From Setaria digitata (taxonomy: Eukaryota; Nematoda; Chromadorea; Rhabditida; Setariidae): a stretch of 44,223 bases of DNA. This document shows positions 32,128 to 44,223 of the stretch, in pieces; the stretch's first letter is position 1; every line of letters begins with the position of its first letter. The notes beneath the pieces are model-generated. The model saw nothing but the letters and a program-made list of their open reading frames with translations, had not been told where the DNA came from and did no database searches. The translations under genes were made by a program, and so were the position numbers. Location: assembly GCA_003640385.1 (NCBI GenBank), contig RCAB01000500.1, positions 1 to 44,223 of the forward strand, read 5' to 3'.

Positions 32128-32217
32128 ATTCGTCTGCACAGACTCTGTATTTACCAAATATACTAATTAAAAAACCTGAAGGAAATAAATGTTCAGTTGA
32201 GAGAAGGAACACACACA

Positions 32218-32434
32218 GTCCGGATAAGCCAAAAAAAGTAGTCAGAACAAGACAAAGACAAATAACTGGAATAAGGAGCCAGGCAAGTGCTAAGTAAATC
32301 AAGAAGTGGTCAAAATGAGCTAAAGAAAACCGGAATGAGTCAAAACAAGTAGTCGGAACAGGCCAAACACGAGCGGCCGGAATAAGCCAAACCTGACTGA
32401 CCGCAGTGGACTACAACCGGAATCAACTAGCAAG
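32218..32434. repeat. Degraded minisatellite, about 23-bp unit
   Basis: Successive units resemble GTCCGGAATAAGCCAAAACA plus three bases. The clearest are three adjacent 23-mers at about 32329-32397 (ACCGGAATGAGTCAAAAC.., GTCGGAACAGGCCAAAC.., GGCCGGAATAAGCCAAAC..). Earlier and later units at 32218, 32241 and 32416 are more decayed. It lies about 90 bp upstream of the Elongin C ATG. Confidence 0.65.
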
Positions 32435-32833
32435 TAATTTAACACTAGCACTAGGCAGAAACAGTGGATCTCACTCATTACACATAGACTGGTTTGGAGA
32501 TAAGTAGCCAAAAATTCAGATCACTGCTGGAATGTCCCTCTTCATCTTTTCATTTCATTATGCCTCCTTCGTCTCTTCACATCTCCTCAGGAATTTTTAT
32601 CTTTATTTGTCTGCTAACACTCTGTTATTAAATGTTTTATTTTGTGATTCATCTTTTTCTACTTTTATCTCATTACGTTTTATTGAATCTTTAACAACCC
32701 CTACACTCTTTTTCACAACACTTTATCATCTTTCTTTCTTTATCCATCTTTCATTCATACCTGTGTATTTCTTTAAGCAAAGCGCACTCAACAGAGTTTG
32801 AATTTCGGAAGCCTCGAATTGAGCGCGATCTAA

Positions 32834-32885
32834 GTTCACCAGATATCCCGGTGAGCGGGGTTCACCAGATGTCTTGATGAGTAGA
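32834..32885. repeat. Two 26-bp direct repeats
   Basis: GTTCACCAGATATCCCGGTG and GTTCACCAGATGTCTTGATG begin adjacent 26-bp units (32834-32859, 32860-32885). They sit in a patch (about 32760-32960) that is GC-richer than its surroundings. Confidence 0.75.
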
Positions 32886-33638
32886 GAGTACACTAGGAGT
32901 TGGACATCCCGATTCAATCACTGTTAACCTAGCCCAGTAATCTCGTAAGTTCATGTTACCCACCTATCAGATGCCATAATTAATAGTATTTGTGTTGTCT
33001 ACTTATCATGATTACTGTTAACATCAAAATCAGTCAGATATATTCTTCGTGTTGTTTCCGGTATTTCCATTCATACCAGTTACATTCTGTTATTCCTTTA
33101 TCTTGATGCTACAACAATTTCTGGAAGGTTATCGGCTTCTTTTTTTTTTTTTTTTTGCATTCATCAGCCTGATATGACTAACCATATCTTCTTTTTTTCT
33201 TTTGTTTTATTCTTAGCCATTGATATTGATATATCGGTTTAAATTAGGTATTTTATTCTTAATCACATCGATATTTGACATACCAGTGGGACCGATTTGA
33301 TAATTTTTTAATGATATTCGAAATAATTGCATTTAACATTTGTTGTCAATTTCAATTTGAAAGATTTCGCAGTATTTTACATTTCTTTATCTTCATCTAT
33401 CCTATGTTATTGCTTTCACATTTGTTCAACATATATTTATGCCATATAATTACGCTCTGTATGTATGTATATGCACACATATATTATTGCAGCAACTTGA
33501 TAGTTTATAATTAGTTTATGTGGCTTCATTGAACAGGCGATTATAATATTCATCACTGATTTCATCATTCTATTCAATGTTTATTATCAAATTCATGACT
33601 TTTAGGAATTTTTGTTTCACAAAAATTTGTACTCCTAT

Positions 33639-33672
<34 letters not shown>

Positions 33673-36600
33673 CAACATTCAATGTATAAATAAATGATAA
33701 CAAGTTTCTCTTGGTTACTTCTTTTTTCATCGATAATTTTGCTTGCTAGTAGTAATTTTTAGGTGCCCGTTTTTATTTCCTGCATAATAATTTCATATGT
33801 ATCATTAGATTGGCTAACTTATCAAACTGATTAATCAATGTCATTCCTCCGTCCTTTATTCTGTCTTTCTTTTTTTTTTTTTTTCAAGTCGAACTTTTTA
33901 GCCAGTTTTGAATTAGTACCCTCCTTCTCTGATATTAATCCTAGCTTAGTTTTCTTTTTCTTTTTTTTTTTTTTTTTTTTTTAATTACATACAATTTATT
34001 TATTCTCTTGCATCGTTCAACTATAAGCAATCACTGATGAGCCTTAATTATAAGACTTGTTTTGTAATCAGAGCCTTCTTTTTTTTTTTTTTTTTATGGC
34101 CCGTTTGCCTAAGTGATATTGAATTACAAAAGTTGTCAATATATGTATATATATTTTGTAATGTTTTATCTATTTCATTCTCAAAATCTCTTCAGTAATT
34201 CTATATAGTCGTTTATGGCTTTTTTTCCACTTACCAAATAATATTTGCCACAAATGAATTTATTTTTCCTGATATCAAATTTTGCATAAATATCACGGAA
34301 AATTCAAAATGATAGATAATGATGGATTTTCCTCTTTTTTTTTTTTTTTATGTTGAGAATAAATAAATGGAAGCCATTATTTGTCAATGTTAGAAATTTA
34401 GAAAAGTAGGAAATTAACCGTTACTAAAAAGAAAAAATAATGGAAATAGTAAAATTATAATCTATTAATTGCATGCAAATGATTGAACTCAGCCGATGCA
34501 TTCCTAATTCTCAAAAAGAGAATTACCTCTATAATTAATTGTTCTTTATCATAATGTTAGTTATATTTAGTGTCGTTAAATTAATCTAACTTGTCCAGAC
34601 CAAATATGTAATTGACTAGTTAGATTTGCAGTAAGTAAGTAAACCCTATGCATTTCTTCGTCACTTAATTCCATCTATTCCTTTCCTTTCCACCAAATTG
34701 ATTGATTTCGAATAAATATGTCCTATTTCATTCTCTGTTACTGTTGGGATTGAGGTTGAGATTATATATCTTCTGATGTAAACTATACAAATATATGTAT
34801 CGTGTATTTTTCCCGGTACATACGTATGTATACACGTACGCATACGCACACGTATTTGCCGTTGTGACAGTGTTTTAACTTACTTTTTTGTTTATTTTTT
34901 TACTTGAAGAGCTAATTATTAGTACTTGTTATTTATTACCGTTGTTAATGTTTGCTACTGTAAGTATTCAATATTAATTAATTATTATTTGTTATTGTTA
35001 TTATTGCTTATTAATCAATTTATTATTGCTGTTAGTGGTTATTATTTAAGTAAATGCTGTTCCTAATAATTGCTATTACTAGTATTACAATTGTTATTGT
35101 TAGTATTTCAGCTAATTAATTACCATTATTGCTACAACTCTAATTGTAATATTTTTTCATTTACTGTTATTATTAATCTTTTTAATGATAATAACAATTG
35201 TTAAGCAGTAAATATTTATTATTAATTTTCAACAGTAAGTATTATATTTATATTGTTGTCAATTACTTGTTTCAACGATTTTATATTCAAATATTTGAGC
35301 TGAATCATTTTTCTTTTTTTTTTCCTCTCCCTCCCCCCGTTTTTCATAAATTAATCTTTTGCCATTATCCTTTACTCTGTGAAAAAGAGAGAGAAAGAAA
35401 GCGAGTGATCATATGAGACAGAGAGTTTAATATAGATGAGAGCGGTGGTCATCAAAGAATCAATGATAAGCATTGACAAATCGATAGATGACCATATAAT
35501 AGGTGGAAAATGTACAAGTGGACAGGTGATGGTGACCAGTCGGTCATGGCCAGTGAGTGGATGAGTGCTTTTAAGACTATTATTCATTCATTCATTTCAT
35601 ATTACACCTTTTTGTAACGGCAATTTGGATGTTTGTTGTCATTGGTGTTGTTGTTTATTTGTTACTGGAGTAATGTAGCTGGAATAGTTAGTTTGTTTAT
35701 TAAATATTTTTATAGTAAATAGATGATGAAGTGAGAAGAAGAAGAGAAATGGGAAGGAAAAAGCTTATCGATTAGAGAAGTGACCAGCATATGGAAGTTA
35801 GTGGCTAAGTTGAACAGGAAGAGAGAGGAAAGTGGAAGAAGGATTAGTGACTGAAGTTGAACAGTGGCAAAATATTTAACGATCAGGCAAAGTGATATTT
35901 CATCCATTATAATATTTGATAAAATAGAGGATAAGAGATGGTGATGTAGACATAGATTTCTTTCATATCGAGATTTTAATTTGAAATAAGATTTATTTTA
36001 GGGATGTAGTTTATTTGATTCTCTGAAAAAGAAAAAATTCTTTTTTTCTGCGTTAAAATCAATAGATTAAATTTGTTTGATAAGTTAATTGCTATTAGAA
36101 TTTACCATTCTCGTAACTGTAGCCTCAGTTTATCATTTGCGATAACGCTCTAACATCGATTCAAACTTATCATTCTGTTTGCCAATATTCTGCTTTACGA
36201 AACATTTCGAATCATTCATATATATATATATATATATATATATTAGTTGAACAATGTATATATTTGCTTTTTTTTTCTTTTTCTTTTGATTATTTCAACT
36301 AAAATTCGTTTTAAGTATTGAAATTTTAATTCTTGCTGCTTATTTTTCTTCTTTTTTTTTTTTTTGCTCATTTAAACTTTATCGTAATATCATGATACTA
36401 TTTAAGCAGTCGATACTTTCAGCATTTTTTGAGATTTTGAATTTGAAATCAAAATTTTTATACTATCTCGGTTAATAGTACTAATGTTTTGAAAACAAAA
36501 CAGTAGATATGAAAGTAAAAGTTCCAAATACTTTTCAGCATTTTAAAATTCCCATTGGTCCAATCAGATGTAAATGTTTGCAGATGTGAGCTGGGCAGAA

Positions 36601-36955
36601 AAAAAAAAATTTTTTTTTTGAAGTTTTGAGATAAAAAAGAAAAAAAAAAAGGAGGAAAAAGAGAAGGTGCTTTTAAGGGATCAATAAATATTCCTTATAT
36701 TTTGTCATTTTGATGAGCTTATAGACTTGTTCGGAATTAATCATAAATGGTAAATGGTTAGGGGAAGTTTAAAAATAGGCATAGCATTTCGTATTGCATC
36801 AATTTATTTCAGAAAAAAAAAATAAATAAAAAATTCTCATAATGCCCTATACAATTATGCTTTATTACAAATTGCATCTTCTTCTCATTTTCTTCTTCAT
36901 TATCGCAATTATTTTCATCTCAACAGCAAGAAGAGAAGGAGGAAATGATGGAGAT

Positions 36956-36981
36956 GGGAGGGGTGGGGAGGGGGGGGGGGG
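36956..36981 (+). other. G-rich quadruplex-type tract
   Basis: GGG-A-GGGG-T-GGGG-A followed by twelve Gs. Four runs with single-base loops fit the standard G4 motif. It is flanked by purine-rich sequence on both sides. Confidence 0.7.
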
Positions 36982-38114
36982 AAAGAAGAAAAAAAAAAAA
37001 ACAGGAATTGTTTTATAATATATGAAGTTAATCAAATGTTTACTGTTTATTGATAGACCTAGATGAAGGTTGAATACGGATGATTGTAGTGATTATTATG
37101 ATGGATCTTTGAGTTGAGAACACTAAAAGATGATGATAATGGAGTTGAGTATGAACAGTTGGAGATAAAGTTTAGGTGATAATAAAATGTATCCGTTAAT
37201 TGAATATGAACGAATTATTCACTAGTTCAGTCGTTGGTTGGAAGATGAATAGGATTGTGTTATAGCGTATGTTCTATTTAATCATAGTTTTTCCGGTTCT
37301 AATAATTTTTTTTTTTTGCTTAATCAAAAATAGTAATTTTTTTTTCCGCCGTTTCCGGTATGATATTTTACATGATTAATTTTCACTGACTCATAATCAA
37401 ATCAATAATTAACATTATCATAGTGATTTTCATTACTGGCAAAGGAAATATAGCAAATTATGGCATGTGTCCTAAATTATTTGTCATTGCAGATGCAAAA
37501 TTCCTTACGACATGAAGTGTACGTAACATTCACATTTATTGTGTAAAGAAATTGTGCATTTTAGTTTTGCTATCATTCTCTAACAGATAGTTATCATTAC
37601 TGCTGTGGTTTTATCACATAGCATTACGCACAATTGCAAATTGATTAATCATCTGTTAAGATTAAAATTTAACGGCTGCAATACCGTTTACTTCACCAGT
37701 GTTATTTAATTTCCATTTGATTTTTATTTTAAAAATTTTCGGTTAATTATTTATTTCTCTTTACATATTTGTCTAATCAGTTAAATCATTTTCAACATCA
37801 AATTATCTGTTTTTTCTTTTTTTTTTTTTTTTTAAATGATTTGACCTTGAAGTATTAAACTGTTTGCTTTCTTACTGAAGTGAAAAAAAATAAAAAGATC
37901 GTAGTGAAAGGTAGGAGAGAAAATATAACGGCATTTTTGTCCGTTTACTTTACAATTTTTTTTTCTAATTTAATTTTTTAAAATTTTCATCATTTTCACG
38001 GTTAATCTGTGCGGGCAGTCTAATCCTTCTCTTCATTCGGTGAAAAGGTATTGTATCATTTCAATTAACCTAAAAAGTTACTTTCTATGCTTACTTTTCC
38101 CCTTTTACCAATGT

Positions 38115-38260
38115 AATATATATATATTATATATATTANATATAAAAAATAAAAAAATTATAAAAAATTATAAATATATAAATAAAAAATATATAAAAAA
38201 AAATATATATAAAATATAAAAATATATATATATATTATATATATATATAATATATATAAA

Positions 38261-38300
<40 letters not shown>
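38115..38300. repeat. TA-rich simple repeat block with an N
   Basis: Almost pure A/T with TA arrays, worst at 38271-38300, and a single N at 38139 between similar TATATTATATA-type sequences. Probably collapsed or uncertain in the assembly. Confidence 0.85.
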
Positions 38301-38302
<2 letters not shown>

Positions 38303-40640
38303 CAGACACATATCAATGTATGTGTGCTTCTATTTTTGGTAATTTGTTCATTTGTTACTTTTATTATTGAAAAGTAATAATTAGTAATCATCTACAGTTA
38401 TTTCGAAAGTTCCACTTCAATTATTTTTAAAACTATGACTAATTGTATCAAAAATTGTATGCAGTGAGCTGTGAAAATTTTTGCTTAAATTATTGCATAA
38501 AATTCTCATAATTTACTCAGACTGTTTGAACTACAGCTGCTGTATATGTCATTCTTGGCCCTGAATTTCATAGCGATTGCGTGCTTTTATCATTGTTATC
38601 ATTATTGCTATTATTTTATTATCAGCTGTCATCAGCATATCACTATTTATTATCAATACCATTTTAATAATATTATTGTTATGTTCATCTTATTATTATC
38701 ATCATCACTATTACAGTTATCATTGTACAGTAATATTACAAATCTGTTTGATATTGTTACTTTCTATTCTTTCTCATGTTGTTGTAAAAATATTTTAATT
38801 TAATTTTCAGCGTAACTTTATGCAGGTAGTGGAAACTTGTTTAGTGAATTTCTTTTATTTTGATTCAACTCTGTTCCATTTTTATGATAACAGAAAAAGT
38901 TTCTTCAATTGTTACAGAAAAAATGTTTACAAAAAATGAAAGAAAAGAAAAGCCAACATAATCAAATTTAGTTTTGTTTGGTTGCTTTTGTCGTCTTTTC
39001 TTCTTCCTATTTCACTTTTTTTTTTCTTATTTTTCTTCCTACAACCTTGTCATTTTACATTTCTATGAAGTATTTTCAACAAAAATTTCATTTTGTAATC
39101 AAAATTTTCTCAATGATTTCACAAAAATAGTAATTGAAATCTGATTAGATAATGCGTAACTCCGGTCTAGAGCAGTTTTTTTAGGCAGAATTAATGTGGA
39201 TGAATAAATATATTTGAAGTATTTGTGAAGAAGAAAGATTTGAGCGATTTATAGGTAGCATCGAAGAGATAATTTACTGATTCTAATTTGTTCGTCTTTG
39301 CATTAATGAAAAGACCAAGCTAGCTTTGAAAAGCTAAATTATCATTACTTGCTTGAGAGAAAATGATGGAAAAAAAAAAAAAAAAAAAAAAAAAATTAGA
39401 AATTATTCCATTGGAAAATTTGCCTTTTTTTAAATTATTAAATGGTTAGAAATTGCCACTTTAATTAATTATTAACTCTCATAACTTAATTCAGTTATTA
39501 TATGTCGAAAAATAAATGAATAATTTATGATACTGTAAAAGTTGCAGTCAAAATGATTGCAATAACTGATGAAATAATTTATCTATTCTCTCATAATATT
39601 TTGCCTGAAAGCCATATCACTTTTAGAATATTAATTTTTTGAATATTACTTGTTATAATGTTTTTCAAAATAAATATTTTGTAGATTGGAACAACGCCTA
39701 TAATGAACATGAATTAAATAAAATCACTTTAGTTACTGATTAATTTCGCATAAATCATTCAGTAAAATCATTGATTTGTGCCATTTTTCTTTTTCGATAA
39801 CACATAATAACACATAATCTTTAATTGTTCTCCTTTTTTTTAGTGCATTTTTATTGTAGAACTTAAAAAAAGAAAGAAAGATTTAAAGATTCTAATTAAA
39901 ATAAAATGTGTTCACTTCAAATTGATGCGATTCAATTTATGGCTAGTTCTTTCTTTCTTTCTTTCTTTTTTTTTTTTTTTTTTGATTTCTCATGCAAGAA
40001 GTAATTTATTTAATTGATGTTTTATACATGTTGAAAAATAAAAGAATATTATCACCAAGTAATGCAAGACTATTGAATAGATGTTAAGCTTTTGCAAGTT
40101 TAAAATGTTGTAAATATTAAATATCATTAAGATTGTATCGTAAATTTCTTTAAATGCTTCAGGATAATGTTTAGATGTTCGAATCCTATCAGTAACAATG
40201 AATGGTATTCGAAGTTTACATGATGAATTCAAATGGATAACAATTAGATGAATCTGTTTGATGATTATATAATTATAATTGAGAAAAAATGTCTCTACAT
40301 TAATGCTAATAATAATCACTCTGTGGTCATTTATTTAATTTGGAGTTGATTAGAATGATTTCATTCACATTTAAATCTTGTATTACTATTATTATTATTA
40401 TCAATTTGGCCGATTAATCATTTGAACTGTAGTCTTGTATGCTCCATTCAATTCCTATCAACAGTAATGAAGGGAATACAGTAGTTTTTTAGTTTTTATC
40501 GAAATAAAAAAGTGAAATGAAGTTAGCCCATGCAAGGATGATGGATAATATGAATTCATTTACGTTGTCTAAATTGAATTTCTTCTCCAGACTTCAATAG
40601 TTTAATGGGAAAATTGCTCTTTTTTTTTCCTCCTTCCCCT

Positions 40641-40659
40641 CCCCCCCCCCCCCCCCCCC
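40641..40659. repeat. Homopolymer of 19 C
   Basis: Uninterrupted C19 preceded by TCCTTCCCCT. This is exceptional in sequence this AT-rich. The minus strand is a G19 tract with G4 potential. Confidence 0.9.
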
Positions 40660-40980
40660 TATCATCATACTTCCTACAAAACTTTATTGTTTGATTCCTA
40701 AAATTGATCATAACTATAGTTTCAAAAGTTTAAAAGTGACAAAAATTGGAAAATTATTTGTATAATATGTAATTTTTCACGATATTTTATGATTAATGCA
40801 AATAAATTTTATTCAGAAATTACAATTAGGCTTAGTCTCTTGACTATCGACTAGTAGAATGGAAAGCTAAAATATTTAAGATCACTATAAAATTATTAGC
40901 ATTCTTAACTATCGCATAATAACATTGGAAAAATACCAAGAATATATAGAAATGATGATCCTTAAAATTAAGCAAAATTT

Positions 40981-41014
<34 letters not shown>

Positions 41015-44000
41015 TTAACCTTCCATATTGTGTGCTTCTTCTATTAATGTTAACCTAACTTAAACACTTAAATACCAACTTTTTTTCTTTTTTTTTTTTT
41101 ATCCTTTTTCCGTTCTCCTTCTTTTTCTATTATTTAACAAATAAAAATTTTACTCCTCATTTTATATCTTCTTAATAAATTGTCACATGTCTTGTCTAGC
41201 TTCTCCAAGACAAGAAGCATTTTCCTTTTGGGAATTTTTTTTTTTTTTTTATCTCAATCATTATTGGACCAATTTTTAAAGCAAAAAAATAAAAGAAAAA
41301 AAAAGTCTTTTTTTTTTTTTTTTTTTCAAAAATTTCTATTGCTGTTTTCTCTCTTTCATTCAGATCCATTTCCTGTCCTCAAATTTCTCTCTCTTTCTCT
41401 CTCTCTTTTTTTTTCTTTTAAGTAATTATTTGTAGGCAATACTGCATTTATTCATCTTTTTTAACTTGATCATTTTTTTTTTTTTTTTTTGCTTCCCAAT
41501 CTTTTTTAAACTTGAACTGTTTTTTTTCTTGTCTTATTGGAAGAAAAAAAAAATCTATCTTAGTGTTGGTTGATTTAATACAGGAAAAAATATTTTTGTA
41601 TATTTTTTTTCAAAAGATTTCAGAAAAAAATTCGCAAAATTCAACAAAAAAAAAAAAAAAACTGTGAATCAATTGGGAAACTAAAGCTTCAAGTAACTAA
41701 TTTTTCGTCCTCAATTCAAACATCCTTCTTTACAATACATTTTTTCCTTTTTTTTTTTTTCGGTTCAATCTTTCTATTTTTGCACATATCCAAATCAAAA
41801 TTTGTTTTAAAAAGTGAAAACAGAATAATTTCACAAATTAAAAGCAAAAAAAAAAAAAAACAAAATAATAATTTTTCTTTTTCCTTGGAATGAAATGACT
41901 TTTTAAATTGACGAATAATAGCATCAACAACAATAACATTAACCCATTTATTAAACTATGAAACAAATAATTTTTTGAAAAAAAAAAAAAAATGGATCAC
42001 ATTTAATTAATACTTCAAGTTTTAAATGATGGAGAGGATAAGAATGGTTTAAAAAAAAAAAAAAAAATTCTCAATGATTGCTTGCCTTCTTCCTCTGTTC
42101 CTCTCATCATCATCTTCTGCCTTCTTTTCATCTTTCAAATTTTCAATCTCATTAAATTATCTTGACGAATTAAATTTTAATTTTTTTTCATTTTGTTTTT
42201 TAAATTTACCCATAATCATTTTATATCAGACTACTTCCGATCTTCATCTTCTTCTTTCATTCGTCCTTTTTTTTTTTTTTTTTTTTTTTTTAAACTAAAT
42301 TTGACACTTTTCAATTTTTATCCTCCCTCCTTCCTTTCTATTTTCTTTTTTACATATGTTTATTGCTAATTTGATAGATTTAATAATGAAAATTTGTTAA
42401 TTCTTACCATTTGCATACTTCTTTGTTCCTGTCACTTTTCGTTGCTCCGGTGCAGTGAAAATCATAGGAAAAAATGAATTTTGCAGAAAGGCAAATCAAA
42501 TTAATTGATATATAATTTGATTTGATTTAATTTAAAAAAAAAAAAAAAATTACCAAATTTTTCTAGTGATGTTAATTTTTTGTAACGCAGAAAAATGTTG
42601 GTTAAATTGATTAGTTGATTGGATTATTTCATAAATTTAAATTGAACAATTTGTCATCATTTTTCAAATAAAATAACAATCGGATTAATGAAATTTCAAA
42701 TTTTCCAGTTCTTAAAACATCTGGTTGATTTGACAAACATTCAAATCATCCAGTACCCAGCACAATGAGATAAGAAATAATTTTTGTTTTATTTCCTAGA
42801 AATGAATAAAGCAGATGTCGAGATTGTTTCATTCATTTATCATCTTTGCTAACTCATAATGATCATTGTAATGATGATCCGATTAGTGGATATGAAATCT
42901 ATATGGTTATATATTAGAAATATTATAGTTAATAATTAATCATCCAGCTACATCTGATAAAAAAAATTCCTTCTATCCTCGAACAATTAATTAATTTTTC
43001 ATATTGTTTATCATTTTGAAGCATAGTCAATTAAGCCTTCGTGAAATTATAATTGCATTTTTTCATCTCAACCCAAATTATTTGCGTTCATTTCTAATTT
43101 CATAATAATAATTAACATTTTAAATTTTGCTACCGTTTTATGTATGTGAAAAAATGTGTTTGAGCTGCAGTAGACCTAAAATAAACCTTTGTCAGCTTTA
43201 TGTTTATATGAGTAAAATAAGATATTTTTATATGAGTAGGTAAAATAACATATTATTAATTTGTAATATTGTTACTTAAATAATTTAATAAAATTCTATT
43301 GCTATTTTAAACTTAGCAAATTATCACTATGTATATTTTTCCCAAATGTAGTCTAATTATTTGTTTACTCTACTTCGCATTTAATACTATTATTTATAAA
43401 AAAAAAAATTTTTCTTCAGTTCTTTACAAAATACAAATCTCAGAATTATTTGCTTTTTCTTTTTTATTATTTTTTTTTTAACGTTACTATTATCATACAC
43501 GTAGTTTAGTAGAATAATAATAATATAATTATAATAATAATATTTATTATTATAATAAGAATAAGAATAATACAATAGTTGTGGAAAATTATAATTTTAG
43601 AAATGAATTATGATAAATATTATTATAAATATTTTTCATGAATTTAGAAATATTTTAAGAATGAGTTTTAATTTAATGAGATTGTTATCTACTCGTATGA
43701 TTGATTTACCATTAATGTTTCCTGTCATTAATTGTTTTTTTTTTTTTTTCCTCTATGTTTATTTTTATTCCTAAATCATTATTAGCTCTGGAAGGTTTAA
43801 AATTTATTCTAACGACACTTCTTCTTCTAGGTCACTAGGACTTTTTGCATTTCTTCATTGTATTCCTCCTTTTTTTTTTTTTTTTCTTTCTTTTTTCAAT
43901 CAAAGAGGTAATAATAAATAAACAATGAATAAATGGACAACAACAAACAACAACAGTAGCAGCAATCACTTCCTATGTAATTTTAAATTTTAAATGCCCT

Positions 44001-44223
44001 CATTCATGATAATTACGTGAATAGAATAGAGGGAATTAACGTTATTATTTTTCATTCGATGGCCTTCCCACAATTATGCTAATTATGCATAGTGATGATG
44101 ATGATGATATTGTTAGAATTGCTGAACTGATATTCATTTATGATATATTTGTTCTTTAAATAATCAATCAAATTCATACATATACTTTGTTCGATTAATA
44201 CATGTAGTGAGTTTTTTTTTTTT

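Larger units (their letters stand above)
32128..44223. other. 12 kb region without recognisable genes
   Basis: Upstream of Elongin C it starts with the minisatellite and the 26-bp repeats. From about 33 kb on it is dominated by A/T homopolymers, TA arrays (36218-36243, 38115-38300), ATT/ATC-type tracts (about 34960-35180, 38580-38720, 43500-43570), a G-rich tract (36956-36981) and a C19 run (40641-40659). All open frames are short and low-complexity. It could be intergenic or lie inside a long intron of a gene reaching beyond the window. Confidence 0.55.

Noticed and set aside
35372..35587. 71-codon minus-strand frame in a GC-richer patch
   Set aside because: No start or splice context, no recognisable motif, and part of it lies in simple purine repeats.
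38158..38391. 77-codon minus-strand open frame
   Set aside because: It is a translation of TA repeats (Y/I runs) next to an N, with no coding character.
40166..40185. tRNA B-box-like GTTCGAATCC
   Set aside because: No T-arm pairing, no A box at the right distance and no acceptor stem, so not a tRNA gene.
39990..40319. 109-codon minus-strand open frame
   Set aside because: Although among the longest frames, it is I/N/Y-rich, lacks splice or start context and matches no family; likely chance in AT-rich DNA.
1..44223. CRISPR arrays, rRNA, bacterial operons or viral genes
   Set aside because: No regularly spaced repeats with unique spacers, no rRNA-like sequence, and all recognised genes are intron-bearing or nematode-type eukaryotic genes.

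Overview
The window looks like nuclear DNA of a parasitic nematode, most likely filarial (spirurid). It is very AT-rich and full of A/T homopolymers. Its genes are split by short introns with GT..TTTCAG/TTTTAG borders, and several start codons sit just behind a splice-acceptor-like site, as expected for spliced-leader trans-splicing. The profilin resembles the nematode PFN-1 type and the Elongin C resembles nematode ELC-1. The species call is inference. Exon borders were read by eye from phase and consensus and are exact only where stated.

Left block (about 0.5-12 kb), all minus strand. In transcription order: TSEN54 (tRNA-splicing endonuclease structural subunit, apparently one exon), MZT1/MOZART1 (gamma-tubulin complex microprotein, 3 exons), SGF29 (SAGA tandem-Tudor H3K4me3 reader, 5 exons) and TAF1B/Rrn7-like (RNA polymerase I initiation factor, about 17 exons). 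MZT1 and SGF29 are 6 nt apart, and the only strong acceptor before the SGF29 ATG lies inside the MZT1 gene, which suggests an operon-like unit with competing splicing.

Middle block (13.7-19.7 kb). Plus strand: an arginine-rich hypothetical gene (2 exons), then a two-PDZ-domain protein gene (4 exons). A 176-aa hypothetical gene (4 exons) follows on the minus strand.

A 7.3 kb stretch without a recognised gene (19.7-27.0 kb) holds simple repeats, a G-quadruplex-type tract and one orphan exon candidate. Next comes a complete profilin gene (plus, 27.0-28.4 kb, 4 exons) with a perfect 20-bp palindrome just after its stop. Weak coding signals follow on the plus strand.

Elongin C (minus, 31.2-32.1 kb, 3 exons) is complete. 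Directly downstream on the same strand is a chain of four tiny phase-compatible exons that may belong to a second, unidentified small protein. Upstream of Elongin C is a degraded minisatellite of about 23-bp units.

From about 33 kb to the end I see no gene I can defend: only A/T homopolymers, (TA)n arrays, ATT/ATC-type repeats, one G-rich tract and a 19-nt C run. Four single N bases occur. Three of them (1682, 1764, 17244) are flanked by near-identical duplicated sequence and look like unmerged assembly joins. I found no clearly new biological system; the best leads are the MZT1-SGF29 arrangement, the exon chain behind Elongin C and several inverted repeats.
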